A DNA stretch of 64,000 nucleotides, from NCBI GenBank assembly GCA_937959115.1, contig CALGAW010000022.1, positions 124,001 to 188,000 of the forward strand, read 5' to 3'. The stretch comes from an uncultured Saprospiraceae bacterium (GTDB taxonomy: Bacteria > Bacteroidota > Bacteroidia > Chitinophagales > Saprospiraceae). Both the position numbers and the translations under genes were made by a program. This document shows positions 53,109-61,529 of this stretch, one piece after another (position 1 is the stretch's first letter; each line of letters starts with the position of its first letter). The notes under the pieces are model-generated. The model made no database searches. It was not told the origin of the DNA and was given only the letters and a program-made list of their open reading frames with translations.

Positions 53109-54727
53109 TCCTTGATCAACACATAAAGGAAGTCGCTCTGCTTGGGACCAATAGGAGGAAGATCGAAAAAGCGAAGCTACCAAGCGTCATTTCAGAAGCG
53201 ATGACTGAAAAAGAAGATGAAGGACACGAAACCCGCTTGCTAAACGCTATGGCAATCGACCTATTTTATAAGGAGGCAGGAACTGTGCCTCCACAATATG
53301 AAGGAGAAATTACTGGCGAGCCAATTATTGAAGAAAAAACCATTGCCCCAATTGATTTAATAAAAATTTTCAAAGTAATCCAAGAAGTCGACGGACCTGT
53401 ACGAAACCACCTTTTTTCTACTTGGTGCAAAGTACTAATTCGACACAATTGGATCTTATCTGCCAGAGAAATCATCCCTGCAATAAAAGAAGGAGTAAGA
53501 CTTAAGAAATCAAGCAGAGCGCACGTTGTCCAAATTATTGGTAAAAAAGGCGCGTGGGCCATTCTGCAAAATGAAGAATACAAAATAGCCTACAACACCA
53601 AAAGTTCGATCCCTGTCAATAATATCTGGGAGGAAGGAACTTCAGATCAACGATATATTCAGTTACTTCAAAAGAGACAGAATGCCCCAAGTGAAGCACA
53701 AGAAATGCTCAACGATACTTGGAACACAGAATCTATCCACGATAAAATAAAATTCCTGACAGCGATTCAGTCTACTGCAACAAAGGCTGACATCCCGTTT
53801 CTCGAATCCTTGCATCGCGGAGAATTTAAGTATTCTGCGAAGGAAAAAGCAAAGCAGGTTGCTTGCAGAAGAATAATCGCTGAAACATTGTTAATGCTAC
53901 CTGACTCAGATCTAAACAAACATACAGTAATTCAAATCAAAAAATATGTACAGTTGCCAGCAGCAAAAAATTTCTTTAAAAAACTCCTGTCCAACGATTC
54001 ACCTAAGCTAGAACTCCCAGAAAAAACAGATGATTTTTGGAACCCACTAATGATGACAGGAGTCTTTGGTTTTGAAGAAAAAAATGTAGACATCGGATTG
54101 TTTAAATCGGATGCTTTATATTGGTTTTCTTGCTTAGTTCAAGTTATTCCAATACAAGAATGGAATGACGTTTTTGGGTTTGAAAATGATCAATGTCTTG
54201 AATATTTTACAAGTAATGAATCCTTCCTTTATACTGTAAAAGGAACAGACTATAGTTGTTTAATACCAGCCTTGAAAAAATTAGCGACAATTCATCAGAA
54301 CACAAGAATCGCCAACTATATATTAGGGATTAAAAATCAAGAAAAAGACGCTAAACTCTTATCTCTATTGACGCCAGAACAATGGGAAAAACACATTATT
54401 CAAAATGAACTATTCTTTGAAAGTGCCGTATTGCGATCTGGTAGATTTGAGAATGGACAAGAATGGAGCAGAAACTTTTCAGAAAAATTGGTATCAGCCA
54501 TCCTAAAAAAACTGCGCACTCAAGCTTCGATCTATGATTATCAGATTGGGCAATATGCAGCAATGAGCTTCAATGAAGACAGTATATCGATGCTAGAAAA
54601 AAGACACCAAACAGAAACCAGTAGCCTGAAAAGTAGTGCCTGGTGGGAACGCCATTTTTATGAACCGATCATGCAAGCAGCCAACGTAAAAACAAAACTT
54701 AAAAAATATAACAATGGGAACGCTTAG
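53105..54727 (+). CDS. DUF5691 family protein
   Basis: Large helical protein of 540 aa starting with a GTG that overlaps the previous stop codon. It reads as HEAT-like helical repeats without enzymatic motifs; the opening QHIKEVALLGTNRRKIEKA and the later LHRGEFKYSAKEKAKQVACR are consistent with DUF5691. It is probably a scaffold for the adjacent MoxR ATPase and VWA protein. It overlaps the MoxR gene by 14 nt. DUF assignment rests on operon context plus these blocks. Confidence 0.72.
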   Translation: MILDQHIKEVALLGTNRRKIEKAKLPSVISEAMTEKEDEGHETRLLNAMAIDLFYKEAGTVPPQYEGEITGEPIIEEKTIAPIDLIKIFKVIQEVDGPVRNHLFSTWCKVLIRHNWILSAREIIPAIKEGVRLKKSSRAHVVQIIGKKGAWAILQNEEYKIAYNTKSSIPVNNIWEEGTSDQRYIQLLQKRQNAPSEAQEMLNDTWNTESIHDKIKFLTAIQSTATKADIPFLESLHRGEFKYSAKEKAKQVACRRIIAETLLMLPDSDLNKHTVIQIKKYVQLPAAKNFFKKLLSNDSPKLELPEKTDDFWNPLMMTGVFGFEEKNVDIGLFKSDALYWFSCLVQVIPIQEWNDVFGFENDQCLEYFTSNESFLYTVKGTDYSCLIPALKKLATIHQNTRIANYILGIKNQEKDAKLLSLLTPEQWEKHIIQNELFFESAVLRSGRFENGQEWSRNFSEKLVSAILKKLRTQASIYDYQIGQYAAMSFNEDSISMLEKRHQTETSSLKSSAWWERHFYEPIMQAANVKTKLKKYNNGNA

Positions 54728-55793
54728 AAGCCACGCCGAAGTAGAATACAAGGAAGAACTAGAAGCCCTGAAAAAACAGGACTCCGCTCACAGACCTCCC
54801 AATTGGGACCTCTCACCCCAAGCCGTAGTAGACTACTTAATGGGAACCACCCTCAAAAATGGACTAGAAATCTCTCCCAAGTACATCGGTGACAGACGTC
54901 TAATGGAAATCGCAGTCGCCACACTCACCACTGACCGCGCACTCCTACTCTATGGCATTCCAGGAACCGGAAAATCATGGGTGTCCGAACACATCACCGC
55001 TGCCATCACTGGCAACTCAAAACTCCTAATCCAAGGAACTTCAGGAACTAGTGACGAAGCTATCCGATATGGGTGGAACTACGCAAAACTACTGGCAGAA
55101 GGCCCTAGCGAAAGCGCACTCGTCACAACACCATTGATGACGGCCATGAAAGATGGGAAAATCGCTCGAATCGAAGAATTAACCCGTATCTCAGCCGATG
55201 TTCAAGACAACTTGATCACAATTCTATCCGAAAAGACCTTACCTGTTCCAGAGTTAAGCATAGAAATACAAGCACAGCGAGGCTTCAATGTTATTGCAAC
55301 TGCAAACAATAAAGACAAAGGAGTCAATGAGTTATCCTCTGCCTTGAAACGACGATTCAATACAGTGATCCTCCCAACACCGAAAACAGCTGAAGAAGAA
55401 ATCAATATTGTTAAAACACGCGTTGCCAAACTTGTCACAAGCCTTGACTTACCAGCAGAATTGCCAACACTACAAGAAATACAACGCATCGTCTCTATTT
55501 TCAGAGAATTGCGCTCTGGCGTTTCCGAAGACGGAAAAACAAAAATAAAACCACCCTCAGGAACCATGAGTACCGCAGAAGCCATTTCTGTAGTAAACAG
55601 CGGACTCTCCCTAGCAGCACATTTTGGTAACGGTAAATTATCAGCCCAAGACATCGCTTCAGGCCTGATCGGTGCAATAATCAAAGACCCAATCCAAGAC
55701 AAAGTCGTATGGGATGATTACCTAGAAACAGTCGTAAAGCCAAGGAAAGAATGGAAAGATATTTATAGAGCGTGCAGAGAAATTAGTTTATAA
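54714..55793 (+). CDS. MoxR-type AAA+ ATPase (YehL-like)
   Basis: AAA+ chaperone-like ATPase of 359 aa. Walker A GIPGTGKS at 81-88; Walker B-like region KIARIEELTR near 148-157; sensor 1 ATANN near 196; arginine-finger segment SSALKRRFN near 208-216; sensor 2 region near the C-terminus. MoxR ATPases work with VWA-domain partners to remodel or insert cofactors into target proteins; the VWA partner is encoded two genes downstream. It overlaps the DUF5691 gene by 14 nt and is followed by 110 nt before the DUF5682 gene. Confidence 0.9.
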   Translation: MGTLRSHAEVEYKEELEALKKQDSAHRPPNWDLSPQAVVDYLMGTTLKNGLEISPKYIGDRRLMEIAVATLTTDRALLLYGIPGTGKSWVSEHITAAITGNSKLLIQGTSGTSDEAIRYGWNYAKLLAEGPSESALVTTPLMTAMKDGKIARIEELTRISADVQDNLITILSEKTLPVPELSIEIQAQRGFNVIATANNKDKGVNELSSALKRRFNTVILPTPKTAEEEINIVKTRVAKLVTSLDLPAELPTLQEIQRIVSIFRELRSGVSEDGKTKIKPPSGTMSTAEAISVVNSGLSLAAHFGNGKLSAQDIASGLIGAIIKDPIQDKVVWDDYLETVVKPRKEWKDIYRACREISL

Positions 55794-55903
55794 CGAAACT
55801 TCAATATTGTTTTTTTAATTAAAAGGTTCAATAGTTTAAACTAAAAAAATCAGAAGCAATTGCAAAATTGATAAACTCAATTAACCAATAACAATTATAA
55901 GAA

Positions 55904-58147
55904 ATGGCCGTTCACATTTTAGGCATAAGACATCACGGAGTAGGCTCAGCAAAAATGGTCGCGCGCAGACTTGAAGAGCTAAAACCCGACATAGTACTAA
56001 TAGAAGGACCACCCGAAATCTCCGAGCACTTAAAAATCGTCGGGCACGAGGAACTAGTTCCTCCCGTCGCTATAATGATTTACAATACAAAAGACCCAAA
56101 GCAATCCACCTTTTATCCATTCGTCGCATTTTCTCCAGAATGGGTAGCCGCCAAATACGCAAATGACAATGCAATTCCGCTTCGTGCCTTGGATTTACCA
56201 GCAGGCGTTCAATTTAAAGCACAGCAAAAAGAAAAACAAGAAGCAGTATTGTTGAAGGAAATTGCTGAAGAAGTCATAATAGAAATGCCACCTAGAGACC
56301 CAATTGCCTATCTCGCAGATGTCGCAGGATTTAAAAGTGGTGAAGCGTGGTGGGAAGCACAATTTGAGAAAAACAGCAAATACGCCGCTGCAGATCACTT
56401 TGAAGCAGTTCGCTTATGTATGTATACCTTACGAGAAGAAGGAATTGCCTCCTCTCTTGACAAAGAAAACATAGTCCGAGAAGCCTACATGCGCAACATT
56501 ATTCAAGCAACCATTAATGAATTATACGAAAATATCGTGGTGGTTTGTGGTGGTTGGCACGCGCCTATGTTAGAAGATTTAGATTCCTTCGTAAAAGGCG
56601 ACCAAAAAATATTAAAAAAGGTGCCTAAATCAAAAGTTCCTATCTCATGTGCTTGGATTCCATGGACCAATTCTCGATTATCCTATCACTCGGGTTATGG
56701 CGCAGGAATCAAATCGCCAGGTTGGTATGAACACCAATGGAAATTGACAGAAGATGTGGAGATAGGATGGCTCTCTACGATTGCTGAAACGTTCCGAGAA
56801 GACGGCGTAGACATTTCTACTGCCCATGTCCTTGAAACATATCGACTAGCTCACGCCTTGGCAGCCTTGCGCAATAAAGCCCAAATCTCCCTAGCAGAAT
56901 TGAGTGAAGCCGTGCACACAGTAATGTGCATGGGAGACAGCATCTTTTTTGAGTTAATCAATCAAAAAGTCATTGTAGGCGAGAAAATTGGAAGCCTGCC
57001 AGAAGACCTACCCAAAGTACCACTTCAAATGGATTTTGAGAGCATTGCAAAGAAACTCCGCTTAAAATTCGAAGCAACTAGGAAGGAAGTCAAACTGGAT
57101 CTAAGGACACCCGCAGGATTAAAAAAGAGTATTTTCTTTCACAGATTAGAGTTACTAGACATCAATTGGTCGACTAAAGCGTTTGCTAGAAACAAAGGAA
57201 CATTCAAAGAAATTTGGAAGTTGAAATGGAACCCACAAATGCAAATCGCCTTGATAGACAAAGCCTTTTATGGAAATACCGTCGAAGAAGCAAGCCTAAA
57301 TCTTGTGGCAGTGAAGATGAAAGAAATGAGTCGGATATCCGATTTAGTGGAATTGGTGCAATTTTGTATTCCTGCGGAACTATTCCCATCAATTGATCAG
57401 CTACTCACCAAGATTAGCAATGAGTCCGCTATTTCTTCAGATTCAAAAGATTTGATGAATGCGATTCCTGGACTTGTCGATATCGTAAAATATGGAAACG
57501 TTCGAAAAACGGATGTTACTCAGATTGAACAAATCGTTAACCGTTTATTTAGCAAGGTCTGCATCACCCTGGCAAATACCTGTTATGGTCTAGATGAAGA
57601 AAACTCAAACGAGCTCTTCAACCTCATCGGAAAAGTCGACACTGCCGTAAAGATATTAGAAGACGATTCTTTATATAATCAATGGTTTAAAGCACTGCGT
57701 AAAATCCTCACAACCCCAGGGATCCACAATGTGATTGTCGGATGTACTGTCCGACTACTACTAGACAATGAACAATTGAAAGAAGGAGAAGCAGACAACT
57801 TATTTTCCTACTACCTTTCTGCTAGCAATCCCCCAGCAGAAGTCGCAGCTTGGGTAGAAGGATTTTTAAAAGGAAGCGGCCTGATCCTAATCTATGACAA
57901 TAGAATTTGGAATCTAATTTTTGAATGGGTAGACAGTGTACAACGCGAAACATTCGTAGAATTACTTCCAGTCTTAAGACGTGCCTTTTCCCGTTTTCAG
58001 TTTGGCGAACGACGCCAGATTGGAGAAAAAGTAAAACATGGCCTAGTAGAAGACGACCAAACCACAAACAAAGAAGAAGACACACTATTCGATGAAGCGC
58101 TCGGAGCTTCAATTTTACCATTTATTGCAAAACAACTAGGATATTGA
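55904..58147 (+). CDS. DUF5682 family protein (YehM-like)
   Basis: Protein of 747 aa, soluble. The N-terminus has HILGIRHHGVGSA (RHHG at 9-12) and IVLIEGPPE (EGPPE at 34-38), and VVCGGWHAPML lies near 214-224. This spacing of His and Glu residues recalls the EreA/ChaN/TIKI-type metal-dependent hydrolase fold, so catalytic activity is plausible but unproven. The second half (about 370-747) is helical. The VWA gene starts at its stop codon. In E. coli, the yehM product is the equivalent. It is likely the effector or substrate-processing part of the operon. Confidence 0.8.
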   Translation: MAVHILGIRHHGVGSAKMVARRLEELKPDIVLIEGPPEISEHLKIVGHEELVPPVAIMIYNTKDPKQSTFYPFVAFSPEWVAAKYANDNAIPLRALDLPAGVQFKAQQKEKQEAVLLKEIAEEVIIEMPPRDPIAYLADVAGFKSGEAWWEAQFEKNSKYAAADHFEAVRLCMYTLREEGIASSLDKENIVREAYMRNIIQATINELYENIVVVCGGWHAPMLEDLDSFVKGDQKILKKVPKSKVPISCAWIPWTNSRLSYHSGYGAGIKSPGWYEHQWKLTEDVEIGWLSTIAETFREDGVDISTAHVLETYRLAHALAALRNKAQISLAELSEAVHTVMCMGDSIFFELINQKVIVGEKIGSLPEDLPKVPLQMDFESIAKKLRLKFEATRKEVKLDLRTPAGLKKSIFFHRLELLDINWSTKAFARNKGTFKEIWKLKWNPQMQIALIDKAFYGNTVEEASLNLVAVKMKEMSRISDLVELVQFCIPAELFPSIDQLLTKISNESAISSDSKDLMNAIPGLVDIVKYGNVRKTDVTQIEQIVNRLFSKVCITLANTCYGLDEENSNELFNLIGKVDTAVKILEDDSLYNQWFKALRKILTTPGIHNVIVGCTVRLLLDNEQLKEGEADNLFSYYLSASNPPAEVAAWVEGFLKGSGLILIYDNRIWNLIFEWVDSVQRETFVELLPVLRRAFSRFQFGERRQIGEKVKHGLVEDDQTTNKEEDTLFDEALGASILPFIAKQLGY

Positions 58148-58149
58148 TT

Positions 58150-59337
58150 ATGGATGAGCAACCCGACTTAAAAATACTAGAAAAGTGGCGCCTCATCCTA
58201 GGCGGAGACCAAGCAGACGGCACAGATCACCAGCTTTCAGAAGGCCTACAAGGTTTAGATGATGCCCTATCAGCGCTATACGATTTTGAACAAACCAACA
58301 AATTCGATTACGGTAAAGAAAAAGAAAAGGGTGGACAAGGAAAATCAAGCCCAAGCATTGCTCGATGGCTAGGCGATATCCGAAAATTTTTCCCGCAATC
58401 TGTTGTGAAAGTCATGCAGAATGATGCCATGAAGCACAAAGCACTCAAGCGAAAACTGATGTTCGAACCCGAGATCTTAGAACAAGCAGAAGCCGATGTG
58501 CACCTAGTCGCCACCTTAATGGAACTAGGCAAGCTCATTCCCAGCAAAACCAAGGATACTGCAAGGCGTGTTGTGCAAAAAGTAGTGGATGAACTCATAG
58601 GAAAACTAGAACAAAAAGTAGTCTCTGCAGTCAGTGGCGCTCTCGATAAATCAGGTATCAACCGCCGCCCGACCTATCGAGAAATCAATTGGAATGCCAC
58701 CATTCGCAAAAATTTAAAACACTACCAACCCAAATATAAAACGATCATCCCAGAAACGAGGATTGGCTATGGCAGAAAGTCACGCAAGTCATTAAAAGAC
58801 ATTGTCCTGTGCCTAGACCAAAGTGGTTCAATGGGCACATCTGTAGTCTATTCAGGAATTTTTGGCGCCGTGTTGGCTTCCATACCCAATGTCAGCACAA
58901 AGATGCTAGTATTTGATACACAGGTAGCGGACTTGACGGAGGACCTGCAAGACCCAGTAGATTTATTATTCGGTGTGCAGTTAGGTGGTGGCACAGATAT
59001 CAATTTAGCACTACAACATTGCCAAGCAGCTATCACAAAACCAGCAGATACTATTTTGGTTCTAATCACGGACTTGTATGAAGGCGGCAACCAACGAGAA
59101 ATGCTTCGCCGAGCTAGCGAACTAGTAGCATCGGGCGTACAAGTCATCTGCCTACTAGCCTTAAACGATGACGGAAGTCCGTCTTACGATAAAAGCGTTG
59201 CGGGTCATTTTGCAAAGATGGGAATCCCAGTATTCGCATGCACTCCAGACGTATTTCCAGACCTAATGTCAGCTGCAATCAAAAAAGAAGACATCAGCAA
59301 ATGGGCCGGAGACCGAGATATTGTAGTGCAAGGATAA
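58150..59337 (+). CDS. VWA-domain protein (CoxE-like, YehP-like)
   Basis: Protein of 395 aa from the ATG at 58150; a TTG at 58144 overlapping the DUF5682 stop is the alternative. An N-terminal helical region (about 1-210) is followed by a von Willebrand A domain. The MIDAS is intact: LDQSGSMG at about 222-229 (DxSxS), a Thr near 280 (GGGTDINLAL) and Asp in LITDLYEGG near 303. It is the expected metal-dependent partner of the MoxR ATPase. It is the last gene of the operon; hairpins follow at 59466-59532. Confidence 0.88.
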   Translation: MDEQPDLKILEKWRLILGGDQADGTDHQLSEGLQGLDDALSALYDFEQTNKFDYGKEKEKGGQGKSSPSIARWLGDIRKFFPQSVVKVMQNDAMKHKALKRKLMFEPEILEQAEADVHLVATLMELGKLIPSKTKDTARRVVQKVVDELIGKLEQKVVSAVSGALDKSGINRRPTYREINWNATIRKNLKHYQPKYKTIIPETRIGYGRKSRKSLKDIVLCLDQSGSMGTSVVYSGIFGAVLASIPNVSTKMLVFDTQVADLTEDLQDPVDLLFGVQLGGGTDINLALQHCQAAITKPADTILVLITDLYEGGNQREMLRRASELVASGVQVICLLALNDDGSPSYDKSVAGHFAKMGIPVFACTPDVFPDLMSAAIKKEDISKWAGDRDIVVQG

Positions 59338-59465
59338 AAGAAAAAATGCAGAATTAGATGGAAAGGATTTATTAGATAAATAGGATTTAAATGATTGATT
59401 GTACTATGAATAGATTAACCTATCTAATGTAAAACTCAAAGGGATTTCGCTTCAAAGATCTTCTA

Positions 59466-59532
59466 GAAACCAGTCACTTGGTTTCACGATTCCAATCAAA
59501 GATTCGGAAATTAAGATCCTACAAATCTTAAT
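59466..59532. other. Two hairpins between the convergent VWA operon and glutamine synthetase
   Basis: GAAACCA-N6-TGGTTTC (59466-59485) and ATTAAGAT-N7-ATCTTAAT (59510-59532) are perfect inverted repeats in the 3' region of the VWA operon. Neither has a long T-run directly behind it. Confidence 0.5.
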
Positions 59533-59544
59533 CCTGCATTCCTC

Positions 59545-59582
59545 AAAAAACAAAAAGAGGCTGTCAAATCAATGACAACCTC
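59545..59582 (-). terminator. Terminator of the glutamine synthetase gene
   Basis: On the minus strand, GAGGTTGTCA pairs with TGACAGCCTC (one G-U) around the 6-nt loop TTGATT, followed by TTTTTGTTTTTT. It lies 26 nt past the glnA stop. Confidence 0.8.
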
Positions 59583-59607
59583 CAACTTCTATTTAGGTTT
59601 GTTTCTT

Positions 59608-60624
59608 TTATACAGTAACCCCAGCCGACTTCACCGTCTTCACCACTCTACCCGCAACAAGATAAGGATCTGCATTAGAAGCCGGTCTTCTATCTTCCAA
59701 ATACCCTTTCCAGTTTTTAGCTGTAGAAACAGGAATACGAATCGAAGCACCTCTATCACTCACGCCGTAGCTAAACTCATCAATGGATTGTGTTTCGTGC
59801 AAACCAGTCAGTCGCTGTTCATTGCTTGAGCCGTAAACTGCGATGTGTTCTTTATGCAATGGTCTAAAACTTTCACAAATAGCAGTAAACATTTCTTTAC
59901 CACCTTGTTCTCTCATTTCGGCATTAGAGAAGTTGCAATGCATACCCGAGCCGTTCCAATCGCCCTTCACAGGTTTCGGATGTAAATTAATGGTTACACC
60001 ATATTCTTCTGAAATGCGCTCTAGCAGATATCGAGTGACAATCACATCATCGCCTGCTGTTTTAGCACCTTTCGAAAACACTTGATATTCCCATTGCCCA
60101 AGCATTACTTCGGCATTGATTCCTGTTAAGTCAATTCCAGCATCCAAGCAAATATCTAAATGCTCTTCTACCATTTCTCGTCCTGATACTTTTCCATTTC
60201 CTACCGCACAATAGTATGGACCTTGTGGTTCTGGAAAGCCACCTTCTGGAAAACCGATTGGCCGTCCATTATATTCAATGACATATTCTTGTTCAAATCC
60301 GAACCAAAAATCTTTATCGTCATCTTCAATCTTAGCTCTTGTATTTGATTCGTGTGGTGTACCGTCTGGGTTGAAGACTTCACACACAACCAAGTAGGCA
60401 TTTCTTCTACCTGGATCAGGATAAACTGCAACAGGGCGCAACAAGCAATCTGAAAAATTACCTTCAGCCTGTTGAGTAGAACTCCCATCGAAAGACCATT
60501 CCGGTAGAACATCTACCTCACAGTTATATTTATCCAATCTTATTACTTTGGTTTTACTTCTCAAGTTGGGTTCAGGCTTGTATCCATCCATCCAGATGTA
60601 TTCAAATTTTAATGCTGTTGCCAT
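59608..60624 (-). CDS. Glutamine synthetase, type II (GSII)
   Basis: Ammonia-assimilating enzyme of 338 aa; the short, eukaryote-like GSII form. The N-terminal beta-grasp domain includes WSFDGSSTQQAEGNFSDCLL near 43-62 (the substrate/ATP loop), then FGFEQEYVI near 108 and NAEVMLGQWEYQVF near 164-177 (metal-binding Glu residues), and GDWNGSGMHCNFSN near 222-235 with SIRIPVSTAKNWKGYLEDRRP near the end. GSII is typical of many Bacteroidota. A -7 box lies 53 nt upstream, with twin palindromes further upstream. Confidence 0.93.
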   Translation of the reverse strand: MATALKFEYIWMDGYKPEPNLRSKTKVIRLDKYNCEVDVLPEWSFDGSSTQQAEGNFSDCLLRPVAVYPDPGRRNAYLVVCEVFNPDGTPHESNTRAKIEDDDKDFWFGFEQEYVIEYNGRPIGFPEGGFPEPQGPYYCAVGNGKVSGREMVEEHLDICLDAGIDLTGINAEVMLGQWEYQVFSKGAKTAGDDVIVTRYLLERISEEYGVTINLHPKPVKGDWNGSGMHCNFSNAEMREQGGKEMFTAICESFRPLHKEHIAVYGSSNEQRLTGLHETQSIDEFSYGVSDRGASIRIPVSTAKNWKGYLEDRRPASNADPYLVAGRVVKTVKSAGVTV

Positions 60625-60676
60625 TTTTTCTTTAATTAATAGGTGAAATAGTTAGAATTCAAATTAATTACCTGTA

Positions 60677-60684
60677 CAAATATA
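60677..60684 (-). promoter_or_regulatory. -7 box TATATTTG of the glutamine synthetase gene
   Basis: Minus-strand TATATTTG, perfect TAnnTTTG match, 53 nt upstream of the ATG at 60624. Confidence 0.55.
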
Positions 60685-60708
60685 AGACGCATTATTTAAA
60701 GATGCCAG

Positions 60709-60776
60709 ATATTTTTCAAAAATTTCTACCATTTTCCATAAAAATCAGCTCAAAACTCGAATATTTTTCAAAAATT
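60709..60776. promoter_or_regulatory. Twin palindromic sites upstream of the glutamine synthetase promoter
   Basis: The identical 16-mer ATATTTTTCAAAAATT occurs at 60709-60724 and 60761-60776, each with the palindromic core ATTTTTCAAAAAT. The centres are 52 bp apart, about five helical turns. Relative to the predicted glnA start they lie near -40/-55 and -91/-106, suitable for a regulator binding as two stacked dimers. The remainder of the 60625-60953 intergenic region shows nothing else. Confidence 0.4.
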
Positions 60777-60953
60777 AATTAATAATATACAAAAGAGCAG
60801 TGTTTTACTTAATAAAAACATAAAAGATGGCATTCTGCTTGCATATAGATAAATGAAAAATGAAACCAAAATCGAATAAGGTCGTTTAAATCAATAATTA
60901 CGCAAGTAAAATTTTATTCAGCCTCATTCATAATTTTCTTAAATGCTTGAAAG

Positions 60954-61325
60954 ATGAGAAAAAGTTTAATCAAGGCATTATTATCAGGATTTGCAATACT
61001 ATTAATTAGTTCCACCAGCATTAATCCTATTATAGATCTAATAGACTTCAAGATTGTAACTGCAGAAAAGAAGGTGACAATCACTTGGGAAACCCAATTT
61101 GAACAAAATGTCAAAAACTACTACATCGAAAGAGCCATTAATGATGGTGAGTATAAACGCCTTGGCACAGTAAATTCCAATGGCAACTCTACAGAATTAA
61201 GCAAATACAACTTTCGCGATCAGTTTTCCGAAGATTTTGCTGGCAAGGCAAAGTATAGACTTATGCTACAAGATACACAAGGACACTGTTCTAGATCCAC
61301 CAGCAGGAGCATAACATTCAGATAA
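60954..61325 (+). CDS. Small secreted FN3-like domain protein
   Basis: Protein of 123 aa with an N-terminal hydrophobic signal (about 5-22) followed by a single beta-sandwich module: DFKIVTAEKKVTITWETQFE, then YYIERAINDGEYKRLGTV and KAKYRLMLQDTQG. This matches the fibronectin-like module that precedes the T9SS sorting domain in the 8253-9449 protein (KLTWTTLSE, then YYRLKQVDYDG), but here there is no sorting domain. It is either a stand-alone surface module or a truncated gene. Confidence 0.65.
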   Translation: MRKSLIKALLSGFAILLISSTSINPIIDLIDFKIVTAEKKVTITWETQFEQNVKNYYIERAINDGEYKRLGTVNSNGNSTELSKYNFRDQFSEDFAGKAKYRLMLQDTQGHCSRSTSRSITFR

Positions 61326-61355
61326 AGCAGTTTATTTAGGATAAAGAATTTGTTT

Positions 61356-61467
61356 GGGCGTATCCCTCCGTTACACTCCGGGTCGTGCTATTCGCTATTA
61401 TGTGCTCATTACATTCCGCGCATACCGCTGCTATCACTTACGCACACCATTGCTATAGCCAATCAAT
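61356..61467. repeat. Bacteroidota-type dispersed non-coding repeat
   Basis: GC-richer stretch beginning GGGCGTATCCCTCCG, passing through CGGGTCGTGCTATTCGCT and ending with CCGCTGCTATC and CTTACGCA. I recall near-identical non-coding elements scattered through many Bacteroidota genomes. It carries no ORF. Only one copy lies in this window, so repeat status rests on recognition rather than on internal repetition. Confidence 0.5.
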
Positions 61468-61529
61468 AGCTTTTCCTTATGACTTGTTGGTTCAAAAAAA
61501 TCCTGTATCCCACCAGCTAAACCCTAGAC

